In this document: piece after piece, positions 17,675 through 25,234 of the stretch
Layout: each line of letters begins with the position of its first letter
Position numbering within the stretch: position 1 is the stretch's first letter
Origin: an uncultured Alphaproteobacteria bacterium
Lineage (GTDB): Bacteria; Pseudomonadota; Alphaproteobacteria; Methylaequorales; Methylaequoraceae
NCBI GenBank assembly: GCA_902536655.1
Contig: CACAYF010000003.1
Location: forward strand, 62,001-126,000
Reading direction: 5' to 3'
Length of the DNA stretch: 64,000 bases
The notes under the pieces: generated by a model
Told to the model about the DNA's origin: nothing
Database searches by the model: none
Seen by the model: the letters and a program-made list of their open reading frames with translations, nothing else
Made by a program: the position numbers and the translations under genes

Positions 17675-17928
17675 GTGAACCTTTATACTTTTTTTGAAAA
17701 TGAAATCAATGTAAAGAGTTTTTTATATTTCAAGAAAATTTAATACATTTTCAGAATCTTAACTATAAAGATGTTTAATCAAATTTTATTGAAATAAAGT
17801 ATGTTTGTAAAATAAATAAGGATGATTTATTTTTGATACATACTAAGGGTAGAAGGGAATCTATTTGTAATTTCTTGCCAGTTGAAGAAACAATATATAA
17901 AGAGTCGAATGAATTTAATGATAATTAA
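17675..17928 (+). pseudogene. Decayed gene with frameshift and in-frame stop
   Basis: The 563-base stretch from 17429 to 17991 has no intact gene. From 17675 coding-like sequence can be followed in pieces: a frame reading NLYTFFENEINVKSFLYF, then in another frame QENLIHFQNLNYKDV, a stop, and KINKDDLFLIHTKGRRESIC ending at 17928. The fragments look like one gene broken by at least one frameshift and one stop. Parent family not recognised. Nothing convincing is seen in 17429-17674 or 17929-17991. Confidence 0.45.
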
Positions 17929-17991
17929 ATTATCTATATTTTTAATTATTATTTTATTAAGATATCATTTTCACGAGTACTTCATTATTTA

Positions 17992-18783
17992 CTAGGGCAA
18001 CTCAACCCTTTTTTCACATTCAAAAGGATATGTTATAACACCTTTTTTAAAAGATTTATCTTTTTCAAAACATGAAATATTATTTGGTCCGTTAGCCCAA
18101 TACTTATGCGGGTCAAGAGATCTGTAAAAATCCTTAATGAAATATCTACAACCCCAGTTATCTTTTTTAACACAGTACTCTTGACCAATTTGGAGATGTA
18201 AATGACGAACTCTTGCCATACAACGATATTCAACTTTTATTGGTAATTTTGCAATAATATCTCCTCGTTTCACAAGATCATTTTCACTAACTTTAAATTC
18301 ACCAACGTGCCCATAAATTGCAATAAGATTTTTTCCATCAAGAGCTTTACCATGATCAATAACAATTGTGGCACCCCAACAATCTTCGACAATTGTTTCT
18401 AAAACCTTTCCATCGGCAATTGCAATAATAGGTTGATTCTCAAAACCAATAATATCTATGCCCTGATGAATATTGTCTCTCGGGCGTGTATTTACTCCAT
18501 TCATGCTTCCAAAATCTGAGAGTATTGGATTAACTTCGAAGCCATCAGGACTCACGTCTTTAGCATATTTTTTACAATATTCGAGAATTCTATTAAACTC
18601 CCCTGAATAACCTGGGTGATCATCATACCATCCCAGTGAATTTTTGCACTGCGTTGGAATATCATTTAATTTATGCTGAGTTTTTTCATCATTCGCAAGC
18701 AGAAATGAAAACGAAATAAAGAATAAGATTGTTGTAAGTAAAATATTTAGAGAATAATTGTTTAAATTTCTGAGGGAATGCAT
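17992..18783 (-). CDS. M23 (LytM) family metallopeptidase
   Basis: A 263-residue exported protein with a signal peptide (LNILLTTILFFISFSFLLAN) and a LytM domain. The zinc ligands are visible as HQGIDI (HxxxD) and RHLHLQIG (HxH), with GKVLETIVEDCWGATIVIDHG and YGHVGEF between. Such enzymes cleave peptidoglycan cross-links in the periplasm. Multiple cysteines suggest disulfides. It lies on the minus strand at the right side of the gene-poor region, convergent to the preceding remnants. Confidence 0.85.
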   Translation of the reverse strand: MHSLRNLNNYSLNILLTTILFFISFSFLLANDEKTQHKLNDIPTQCKNSLGWYDDHPGYSGEFNRILEYCKKYAKDVSPDGFEVNPILSDFGSMNGVNTRPRDNIHQGIDIIGFENQPIIAIADGKVLETIVEDCWGATIVIDHGKALDGKNLIAIYGHVGEFKVSENDLVKRGDIIAKLPIKVEYRCMARVRHLHLQIGQEYCVKKDNWGCRYFIKDFYRSLDPHKYWANGPNNISCFEKDKSFKKGVITYPFECEKRVELP

Positions 18784-18900
18784 AATATTTATATATGATT
18801 TAATTTTATTTTATAAAGAAAAAATTGATTAAATTAGCTTTTTATTAAAGATGAAAATACAAATTTAAAATTTACTGAATTTATTTGAAAGGCTTATTAA

Positions 18901-19347
18901 ATGTTAAGTGTTTATTTATCGGGAGAAATCCACACAAATTGGCGCGAAGAAATAATTGACCTTTGTCAGAAACAAGATTTAAAAATAAAGTTTTCTTCAC
19001 CTGTTACTAATCACGATGCTTCAGATAATTGTGGTGTAGAAATTTTAGGTGGTGAAGAAAAAAACTTTTGGAAAGATAATAAAGGAGCCAAAATTAATTC
19101 CATTAAAACAAAAAAATCAATAAAAGATTGTGATGTTGTTGTTGTAAAATTCGGAGAAAAATATAGACAATGGAACGCTGCGTTTGATGCAGGTTATGCC
19201 TCAGCTTTAAATAAGTCTATCATTGTTATTCATAATGATGAGCATCAACATGCTCTTAAAGAAGTTGATGCATCAGCCTCTGCAGTGGCAGTAGATCAAC
19301 ATCAAGTTGTAAGAATTTTGAAATATATTTTAGAGGGATCATTGTAA
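18901..19347 (+). CDS. YtoQ family protein
   Basis: A 148-residue protein matching YtoQ along its length: LSVYLSGEIHTNWREEII at the start, SSPVTNHDASDNCGV, GAKINSIKTKKSIKDCDVVVVKFG, YRQWNAAFDAGYASAL, and KEVDASASAVAVDQHQVVRILKY. It has a nucleoside 2-deoxyribosyltransferase-like fold by family knowledge; its reaction is not established. It stands alone with its own spacers. Confidence 0.88.
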   Translation: MLSVYLSGEIHTNWREEIIDLCQKQDLKIKFSSPVTNHDASDNCGVEILGGEEKNFWKDNKGAKINSIKTKKSIKDCDVVVVKFGEKYRQWNAAFDAGYASALNKSIIVIHNDEHQHALKEVDASASAVAVDQHQVVRILKYILEGSL

Positions 19348-19391
19348 TCTCATTAATAAAAACCAAAGTAGAAATTATAAAGATTTCTAAA

Positions 19392-19496
19392 ATGCAATCT
19401 TTAATCTTAAAAAATTGCAAAGTTTGTGAAGCTTGCCAATACATAAGAAGCCATAACTATAGACTTTACACATTAATTTTTATTTTAATGTCTTAA
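19392..19496 (+). CDS. Possible small cysteine-rich peptide (34 aa)
   Basis: A short frame after ytoQ begins MQSLILKNCKVCEACQ, with a CxxCxxC cluster, and ends in a hydrophobic stretch. No clear ribosome binding site. The cysteine spacing is the only argument for a real product; it may be chance. Confidence 0.2.
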   Translation: MQSLILKNCKVCEACQYIRSHNYRLYTLIFILMS

Positions 19497-19531
19497 TATT
19501 TCAATTAAAAAAAATCATTAAAGTTAAAAAG

Positions 19532-19711
19532 CTATCGTTCTTTTTTGATATAGCTTATGTATAAATTTAACCATTCTTTTTCAGTTAAACCCTCAAGCTT
19601 TGTATTGCCAGTTTCTTCAGATTCCCAATCTTCTAATATATAGTCAGTAAAATCTAAGTTTATTTTAACAAGAATATCACAAAATTTATCTAATGAAATT
19701 TTATTATTCAT
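19532..19711 (-). CDS. Small acidic hypothetical protein (59 aa)
   Basis: A minus-strand frame one residue below the track threshold: starts MNNKISLDKFCDILVKINLD, contains DWESEETGNTKLEGLTEKEWLNLYISYIKKER. The composition is protein-like, acidic in the middle, with helix-forming ends. It is the only sizeable frame between ytoQ and the next membrane peptide. Family not recognised. Confidence 0.5.
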   Translation of the reverse strand: MNNKISLDKFCDILVKINLDFTDYILEDWESEETGNTKLEGLTEKEWLNLYISYIKKER

Positions 19712-19782
19712 AAGTGAATGATAAATATTTTTTTTTTGTTTTAAAGAGCAAAGTTTTGTTAATAATAGAAAGATATATTAAA

Positions 19783-19899
19783 GTGAAAAAGTTTTTACCA
19801 TTACTTATAATTCTTGTATTAATAATTTACGGTGTTTACAGTAGTACAAAAAAAAAAATTGATAGAATGGAGCAACCACTATTTAATAAGAAAATATAA
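19783..19899 (+). CDS. Small single-pass membrane protein
   Basis: The tracked frame from 19714 is better started at the in-frame GTG at 19783, giving a 38-residue protein reading (M)KKFLPLLIILVLIIYGVY followed by a short charged tail. The N-terminal KK plus a single helix is typical of small bacterial membrane peptides. The upstream 23 residues of the track entry look like spacer sequence. Function unknown. Confidence 0.4.
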   Translation: MKKFLPLLIILVLIIYGVYSSTKKKIDRMEQPLFNKKI

Positions 19900-19911
19900 A
19901 TTATTCCTTAT

Positions 19912-20298
19912 CTAGTTATTTTGTTTCTTATTACTAGGAGGAAACCTGTTCCACAGAAAAATGGTCCACATCAGACATATAATATAACTGATCAAAAAGA
20001 ATTCTTTTGGAAAATTCCAATAAAGAAATTTTTGTAACCAAATACTTACAAATGAATTAGAAATAAAAATACCTCGTAAATTATGTTCAATTAATGTTAA
20101 TGGACATGTAAAACCAAAAACTGTTTCCGTTGTGACGAGAAATATTAAAAAAAAATGAGTTGACCTTATTTTCTTATTTCTAGGCCACTTCCACGCAAAT
20201 TTATATCCGAGAGGAATAATTGCAAATAAACTGATAATAAAAATGACTATTCCAAAATGAAAAATTAAAACTAAATCTGCAAAATTTTCTTGTGTCAT
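19912..20298 (-). CDS. DUF2784 family membrane protein
   Basis: A 128-residue protein with four predicted membrane segments: ADLVLIFHFGIVIFIISLF at the N terminus, a central FGFTCPLTLIEHNLRG signature, and a last helix followed by WNRFPPSNKK. These are the hallmarks of DUF2784, an inner-membrane family of unknown function. It forms a minus-strand pair with the secreted protein upstream, separated by 30 bases. Confidence 0.8.
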   Translation of the reverse strand: MTQENFADLVLIFHFGIVIFIISLFAIIPLGYKFAWKWPRNKKIRSTHFFLIFLVTTETVFGFTCPLTLIEHNLRGIFISNSFVSIWLQKFLYWNFPKEFFLISYIICLMWTIFLWNRFPPSNKKQNN

Positions 20299-20328
20299 TT
20301 AACTAAAATTTATTTCTATATTTATAAA

Positions 20329-20724
20329 TTAGTTATTTTTATAAACTCTTTCACAAAGCAATTTATTTAAAAAGTGCGCACTAGTCTCATTTGCAAATTT
20401 CTTCCACTTTTTACTGGGGGTTCCAGTATAAAAATTTTTACCTTGTCCCATTCTTTTACTATAAAGTTCATAATTCAGATCTCTAATCATTAAATTATTA
20501 CAGTCAAGCTCTGAATGTGAAATAAAGGAAAAAACGTTATTTTTTTTTTTTTGGTTATAATTGACTAGCTGGCTATAAAAAATTCGATTCTTCTCCCTTG
20601 TTATTGACGAACTTTCTAAAAACAAATCTCCTTCACTTATTGTAAAAAGTTTTATCCACTCTGCTTTTAAAGACATTGGATTTAAAAAATATACTAGGAA
20701 AAAAAGTACGGTTAATTTTTTCAT
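20329..20724 (-). CDS. Secreted protein resembling surface-adhesin E-like domain
   Basis: A 131-residue protein with a signal peptide (KKLTVLFFLVYFLNPMSLKA) followed by EWIKLFTISEGDLFLESSSI, a beta-sheet pattern and two cysteines late in the chain. The layout (W near the mature start, a 'parallel strand plus SSxxREKN' segment, DC motif) resembles the surface-adhesin E-like family of small periplasmic or surface proteins. Assignment is tentative. Confidence 0.55.
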   Translation of the reverse strand: MKKLTVLFFLVYFLNPMSLKAEWIKLFTISEGDLFLESSSITREKNRIFYSQLVNYNQKKKNNVFSFISHSELDCNNLMIRDLNYELYSKRMGQGKNFYTGTPSKKWKKFANETSAHFLNKLLCERVYKNN

Positions 20725-20810
20725 TATTAGAGATTAAAATATGTTTGTAATTTTTTCAAACAAATATATGTAATCTTGACACAAAAAAAAAAAAGATAAA
20801 TGATTACTAT

Positions 20811-21221
20811 ATGAGATTATTGATATTGCTAACATACTTTATTCTTTCATTTAGTTTTTTAAAAGCAAAGGATAATCCCAAAGATCCACACGATGATGAT
20901 TTGAAAGGAAAAAATTTAATTTGTTACAATGATTCTCTAAGCGTTGATGATTGGGGTATAAAGTTTTTGAAAAATAATATAGTGAAGATGTATTCACTTA
21001 ATAAATCAATCTATGAAATCTATCAATATAATAGAAAATACAGAACAAATATCAGAAATATAATTATAAGTAAAAATAACAAAATTGAATTTATAATTAA
21101 TAGATCGAGGTTAGTTTTAGGAAATAAATCGTGTAAAGTTGTACTTGGAGATCCTTTAATTTTGTTACAAAAAAGAATTAAAAGTATAAAAGTAGACAAG
21201 AAGGGAAAAAATAGGATTTGA
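20811..21221 (+). CDS. Hypothetical exported protein (136 aa)
   Basis: A 136-residue protein with a signal peptide (MRLLILLTYFILSFSFLKA), an acidic stretch after cleavage (DNPKDPHDDDLKG), then a basic beta-rich body with two cysteines about 80 residues apart. Family not recognised. Its stop overlaps the TTG start of the next exported protein by 4 bases, so the two are probably a coupled pair. Confidence 0.65.
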   Translation: MRLLILLTYFILSFSFLKAKDNPKDPHDDDLKGKNLICYNDSLSVDDWGIKFLKNNIVKMYSLNKSIYEIYQYNRKYRTNIRNIIISKNNKIEFIINRSRLVLGNKSCKVVLGDPLILLQKRIKSIKVDKKGKNRI

Positions 21222-21709
21222 TTCTGTTTGTTAAATTTTTAATTCCACTTTTTTTTCTTTCACCTTTTGTTTTTTCTGAGGAAATACTGAATTGCAATAC
21301 AAATAGTAACATAGGTTTAAACTTCTTAGGTAAAGATTATGAAAAGATACTAGAATATTTAAATCTAAAAAAATTTCAAATTAAAATATCAAGAAATCGA
21401 AGAGATATTATTTTACAGGAAAAGAATAAATTAAAAAAAAATCATTCTCCTAAAACTTCTCATTTTTTTGAGATTGTTATAATAAAGTCATCTGGTTACC
21501 CTATCCCGATGCATTGTTCCTGGGTTTATGATTTAAGGAACTCTAATATAGAAGATAACGATTTTAATTGTATTGGAGTTCCAGAGAATGACAAAGTTTT
21601 TAGTTTGGATTTTAATGGCAATTTTATGTATTCATCAAAGTTTGAAGAATTTACAAAAAATGGGAGAAATAATAAAACATTACATTCTTTAATTGGTAAA
21701 TGTAAATGA
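21218..21709 (+). CDS. Hypothetical exported protein (163 aa)
   Basis: Starts at a TTG overlapping the previous gene. It has a signal peptide (ILFVKFLIPLFFLSPFVFS), then EEILNCNTNSNIGLN and four cysteines in the mature part, consistent with periplasmic disulfides. No family recognised. The pairing with the preceding exported protein suggests a shared envelope role. Confidence 0.6.
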   Translation: MILFVKFLIPLFFLSPFVFSEEILNCNTNSNIGLNFLGKDYEKILEYLNLKKFQIKISRNRRDIILQEKNKLKKNHSPKTSHFFEIVIIKSSGYPIPMHCSWVYDLRNSNIEDNDFNCIGVPENDKVFSLDFNGNFMYSSKFEEFTKNGRNNKTLHSLIGKCK

Positions 21710-21745
21710 TAGTATAAATAAAAAAGGAGTTTCTTCACAAGAACA

Positions 21746-21943
21746 ATGGTAGACAGGTTTCAATATAAAGTTGTAGATTATGTTAATATTGATCATCATA
21801 ATTATTTAAGTGTAGAGGAATTTATTAACGGACTTGGAAATCAGGGCTTTGAATTAGTTGAAGTGATAGATATGGGAGAAAATAATACTAACAAAGATGG
21901 AAAAAGCTCAAGGTTTAGATATATTTTCAAAAAAAATGGGTAA
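21746..21943 (+). CDS. DUF4177-like small protein
   Basis: A 65-residue protein: FQYKVVDYV, LSVEEFINGLGNQGFELVEV, SSRFRYIFKK. The pattern of a strand, a helix with LNxLGxxGWELV-like sequence and two strands matches the DUF4177 type of small alpha/beta protein. Function unknown. It overlaps the next gene by 8 bases. Confidence 0.6.
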   Translation: MVDRFQYKVVDYVNIDHHNYLSVEEFINGLGNQGFELVEVIDMGENNTNKDGKSSRFRYIFKKNG

Positions 21944-22121
21944 AAGTATTAAAGTTAAAGATTTGAATAATAGAATCTACTTTATAGATGATATTGATCA
22001 ATTTGTTAGTCACATAAATGAGTATCATGCTCATGGGATATCAATTCATGAGGAGAACGGATTTTTTTTTCAAATTGATGATTCTTTTAGAGAAAAAATT
22101 AAAAAATTAAGTACAAAGTAA
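21936..22121 (+). CDS. Small hypothetical protein (61 aa)
   Basis: The track starts at 21897, but the ATG at 21936 (MGKSIKVKDLNNRIYFIDD) is the more likely start because it only slightly overlaps the previous stop. The remaining 61 residues are acidic and helical with HINEYHAHGISIHEENG. No family recognised. It lies 5 bases before cysS and may be coexpressed with it. Confidence 0.55.
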   Translation: MGKSIKVKDLNNRIYFIDDIDQFVSHINEYHAHGISIHEENGFFFQIDDSFREKIKKLSTK

Positions 22122-22126
22122 ATCTT

Positions 22127-23506
22127 ATGAATATTTTTATCTTTGATAGTCTTTCAAGAAAGAAAAGAGAGTTTATTCCAATTGATGCCAATAAGGTAAG
22201 AATTTATGCTTGCGGGCCTACGGTATATGATTATGCACACATTGGAAATGCTAGGATGGCAGTTGTTACCGATCTTTTAGTGAGGGTATTAAAAAAAAAA
22301 TATAAAAATGTATTATTTGTTTCAAATATAACTGATATCGATGATAAAATAATAAATGAGTCAGAAAAATTGAAAATTCCTTTCAAAGAATTAACAAATA
22401 AGTTTAGCAAAATTTATAATAATGAAATGTTATCGCTAAACGTTGGTCCCCCAGATATTCAGCCAAAGGCAACTGATCATATAGATGATATGATTTTAAT
22501 GATTGAAAAACTTATAAAAAATAAATGCGCTTACGTAATGAACAATCATGTTATGTTCAAAGTTGAAAGTTACAAACATTATGGAAAACTTTCAAGGAGA
22601 ACTCTCGAAGAACAATTGGAAGGATCAAGAATAGAAATTGCAGATTTTAAACAAAATGCTAGAGACTTTATTTTATGGAAACCAAGTAAAGATGAACAAC
22701 CGGGTTGGAACTCACCATGGGGAAGAGGAAGACCAGGCTGGCATATTGAATGTAGTACAATGTCTAAAAAATGTCTTGATACTCCGTTTGATATTCACTG
22801 TGGGGGTGTTGATTTAACTTTTCCTCACCATGAGAATGAAATTGCACAGAGTTGCTCTGCATATAAACCTAATTCTGAGCCTGAAAATTTTAGTAAATAC
22901 TGGTTTCATAATGGGTTTGTAACATTGAATGGAGAAAAAATGTCAAAATCTCTAGGAAATATCCAACTAGTCAATGATTTGCTAAAGAAATATAATGGAG
23001 AAACCATAAGATTAAGTTTATTGAGTGCACATTACAGACAACCGTTGAATTGGAATAAGGATATTCTTGAGCAATCTAAAAAAACATTATTAAGAATAAA
23101 AAAAAATTTTGAAAAAATTAAAGTTAAAGATTTTAAAATATTGGATATAAATAAAAATGAATTTTATGAAGAATTTCAAAATTCTCTTTTTGATGATTTG
23201 AATACTCCAAAAGCCCTAAGCATCATTGGAAAAAATCTAAATAAAATAAAAGAAAAAAATCATGTGGACAGACAAAAGATAGCTCAGGCTACTTTTGAAG
23301 CTTTGACTTTATTAGGATTGTATAAAGAGTGTAAAAATGATGAAGATTTTGATGACACCTTAATTAAAAAGTTAATAAATGAAAGAAATGAAGCAAGAAA
23401 ACTAAAAAACTTTGAAAAAGCTGATGAAATTCGCCAAAATTTAAAAAACAAAAATATCGAAATAGAAGACACTAAAGATGGAACAGTATGGACAAAATCA
23501 AAATAA
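22127..23506 (+). CDS. cysS: Cysteinyl-tRNA synthetase
   Basis: A 459-residue class I synthetase: ACGPTVYDYAHIGNARM with the zinc cysteine and HIGN motif, FILWKPSKDEQPGWNSPWG, GWHIECSTMS, DIHCGGVDLTFPHHENEIAQ, and the KMSKS motif in GEKMSKSLGN. It charges tRNA-Cys. The stop overlaps the start of the YidD-GNAT gene by 19 bases. Confidence 0.97.
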   Translation: MNIFIFDSLSRKKREFIPIDANKVRIYACGPTVYDYAHIGNARMAVVTDLLVRVLKKKYKNVLFVSNITDIDDKIINESEKLKIPFKELTNKFSKIYNNEMLSLNVGPPDIQPKATDHIDDMILMIEKLIKNKCAYVMNNHVMFKVESYKHYGKLSRRTLEEQLEGSRIEIADFKQNARDFILWKPSKDEQPGWNSPWGRGRPGWHIECSTMSKKCLDTPFDIHCGGVDLTFPHHENEIAQSCSAYKPNSEPENFSKYWFHNGFVTLNGEKMSKSLGNIQLVNDLLKKYNGETIRLSLLSAHYRQPLNWNKDILEQSKKTLLRIKKNFEKIKVKDFKILDINKNEFYEEFQNSLFDDLNTPKALSIIGKNLNKIKEKNHVDRQKIAQATFEALTLLGLYKECKNDEDFDDTLIKKLINERNEARKLKNFEKADEIRQNLKNKNIEIEDTKDGTVWTKSK

Positions 23507-24153
23507 AGAACCCTTTGATTTCGGTATTAATTCTTTCTATAAAGTTTTATCAAATTTTTATTTCTCCACTTCTTTCGAATAATTGTAGATTTTATCCAAC
23601 CTGTTCACAATATTGTTTGGAGTCTCTAAAAAGATTTGGTTTTTTTAGAGGGATTTTTTATAGTTTTATGAGAATTAAGGACTGTCATCCTTTTGGTAAA
23701 AGTGGTTTTGATCCAGTTAAAGAAAATATTAAATTTAAAAGAGTAACATCCTCGCATATAAAAAAACTAAGACAGAAAAACCTATATAGAGATCTTCCAA
23801 ATTCCTTAGCAGATTATAAAGAGGACAATTATCCAAATACCAAACATTATGCCATCCTTAAAAATGAAAGCTTAGTTTCAGCTCTTACAATTATTGAGCA
23901 TACAACAAATAAAAAAAAATCAGCTCAGTTAAGAGGAATGTTTACCGTACAAAAAGAATTGAAAAAAGGTTATGGTTCTCTTTTAATAGATAAAGTAAGT
24001 TTAAAATTAAAAAAAGAAAACATAAATTTTATTTGGTGTAATTCAAGAATTAATGTAATTGATTTTTATAAGAAGAACAAATTCAAAGAAATTGGTAAAA
24101 CATTTTGTATAAATTTACTAGGTGATCATAAAAAGTTAATAAGAAAGTTGTAA
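23488..24153 (+). CDS. YidD membrane-insertion factor fused to a GNAT acetyltransferase
   Basis: Residues 1-80 are a complete YidD: an amphipathic start, FYQIFISPLLSNNCRFYPTCSQYCLESL with the three conserved cysteines, and IKDCHPFGKSGFDPVK. From about residue 82 the chain continues into a GNAT domain, with LRGMFTVQKELKKGYGSLLIDK as the acetyl-CoA binding element. YidD assists YidC in inner-membrane protein insertion; the GNAT substrate is unknown. The frame is continuous, with no stop or frameshift at the junction. It overlaps cysS and abuts the DUF2237 gene, implying an operon. Confidence 0.85.
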   Translation: MDKIKIKNPLISVLILSIKFYQIFISPLLSNNCRFYPTCSQYCLESLKRFGFFRGIFYSFMRIKDCHPFGKSGFDPVKENIKFKRVTSSHIKKLRQKNLYRDLPNSLADYKEDNYPNTKHYAILKNESLVSALTIIEHTTNKKKSAQLRGMFTVQKELKKGYGSLLIDKVSLKLKKENINFIWCNSRINVIDFYKKNKFKEIGKTFCINLLGDHKKLIRKL

Positions 24154-24531
24154 ATGAAGGAGAAAATTCAATTAAATGTTTTAGGTAATAAATTAATTAC
24201 TTGCTCAAAAGAACCTCTGACTGGATTTAGAAGAAATGGTTGTTGCGATGCTCATCAGAGCGATTATGGTAAACATTTGATTTGTGCTATTCTGAATGAA
24301 AAATTTTTAGAATTTCAATTCTCCAGAGGAAATGACTTGATTACTCCAAAAAAAGAAATAAACTTTCCTGGATTGAAGCCGCAAAATAGGTGGTGTGTAT
24401 GCGCCGGAAGGTGGGTGGAGGCGTACAATCAATCCTGTGCAACACCTATAGTTCTTGAAGCAACCCACATCGACGTTTTAAAAATTATTGATTTCAAAAT
24501 ATTAAAAAAGTTTGCAATAGATTTAAACTAA
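24154..24531 (+). CDS. DUF2237 family protein
   Basis: A 125-residue protein with the family signature: NVLGNKLITCSKEPLTGFRRNGCCDAHQSDYGKH at the start and LKPQNRWCVCAGRWVEAY, with A-x-P-I-V-L-EATH near the end. Conserved cysteines suggest metal or redox roles, but the function is unknown. It starts immediately after the YidD-GNAT stop. Confidence 0.92.
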   Translation: MKEKIQLNVLGNKLITCSKEPLTGFRRNGCCDAHQSDYGKHLICAILNEKFLEFQFSRGNDLITPKKEINFPGLKPQNRWCVCAGRWVEAYNQSCATPIVLEATHIDVLKIIDFKILKKFAIDLN

Positions 24532-24546
24532 AATTATTATCTTGAA

Positions 24547-25065
24547 ATGCCAAAACTGTTAATAATTTCATCTACAAAAAATTCTAACTTTGATTTGTCC
24601 AAAAGTATTAAGAGTTATATTAAAGAAACAAAAGATTTGAATTGCGAAATTGTCTCATTAGAAGATTTCGATTTACCTCTCTACACCCCAACACTTGAAG
24701 AAAAGTTTAAAAAAAATCAGTCTTTTCCACAAAATATTGAGAAATCCAAAAATTTGATTTGCTCCTCAAATGCAATCATATGGTGTAGTCCAGAGTATAA
24801 TGGAGGGATTTCACCTATTGTTACTAACGCAATAGCATGGATCAGCAGAGCCACTGAAGATTGGAAAGAAGGGTTTAAAGATAAACCATCACTTATATGT
24901 ACTTCTTCTGGAGGCAATGGAAAAAATTTTATTGAAGGGTTTCGAATACAGTTAAATTACCTTGGATCCAGAGTTTTTGGAGAATCATTGATTCAGACAA
25001 AATCTAAAGAAATTCAAAAAGAAGAATTCTGCTCGGTTTTAGATAGTTTTTGTAAAAATATTTGA
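24547..25065 (+). CDS. NAD(P)H-dependent FMN reductase family protein
   Basis: A 172-residue flavodoxin-like protein: LLIISSTKNSNFDLSKSI at the phosphate-binding loop, LEDFDLPLYTP, SNAIIWCSPEYNGGISPIVTNAI, and LICTSSGGNGKN. The family reduces FMN or quinones with NAD(P)H. A strong terminator follows, marking the end of the cysS transcription unit. Confidence 0.88.
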   Translation: MPKLLIISSTKNSNFDLSKSIKSYIKETKDLNCEIVSLEDFDLPLYTPTLEEKFKKNQSFPQNIEKSKNLICSSNAIIWCSPEYNGGISPIVTNAIAWISRATEDWKEGFKDKPSLICTSSGGNGKNFIEGFRIQLNYLGSRVFGESLIQTKSKEIQKEEFCSVLDSFCKNI

Positions 25066-25130
25066 AAAAGTGGTAAAGAATTTCTTTTTAAGTCGTTAAG
25101 TAGTATGCAAGCTTGCTTTCCATTAACTGC

Positions 25131-25159
25131 AAAAAAGGGGTGGTAACACCCCTTTTTTT
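25131..25159 (+). terminator. Rho-independent terminator
   Basis: GGGGTG-GTAA-CACCCC, a perfect 6-bp GC stem with a tetraloop, flanked by A6 and T7 so the stem can extend. It lies 70 nt after the flavin reductase stop and could also act on minus-strand transcripts. A palindrome GCAAGCTTGC precedes it at about 25107-25116. Confidence 0.9.
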
Positions 25160-25234
25160 ATGTATATCTAATGAATTTATTAGTGAAACAGAATAATATA
25201 AGTGTTATCTGACTTATAAAAAGAATAAAATTTT

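Noticed and set aside
17886-17899. A fourth glmS-end copy (GTCGAATGA)
   Set aside because: Only VE-stop matches and the preceding codons differ; it lies inside the decayed gene and is likely chance.
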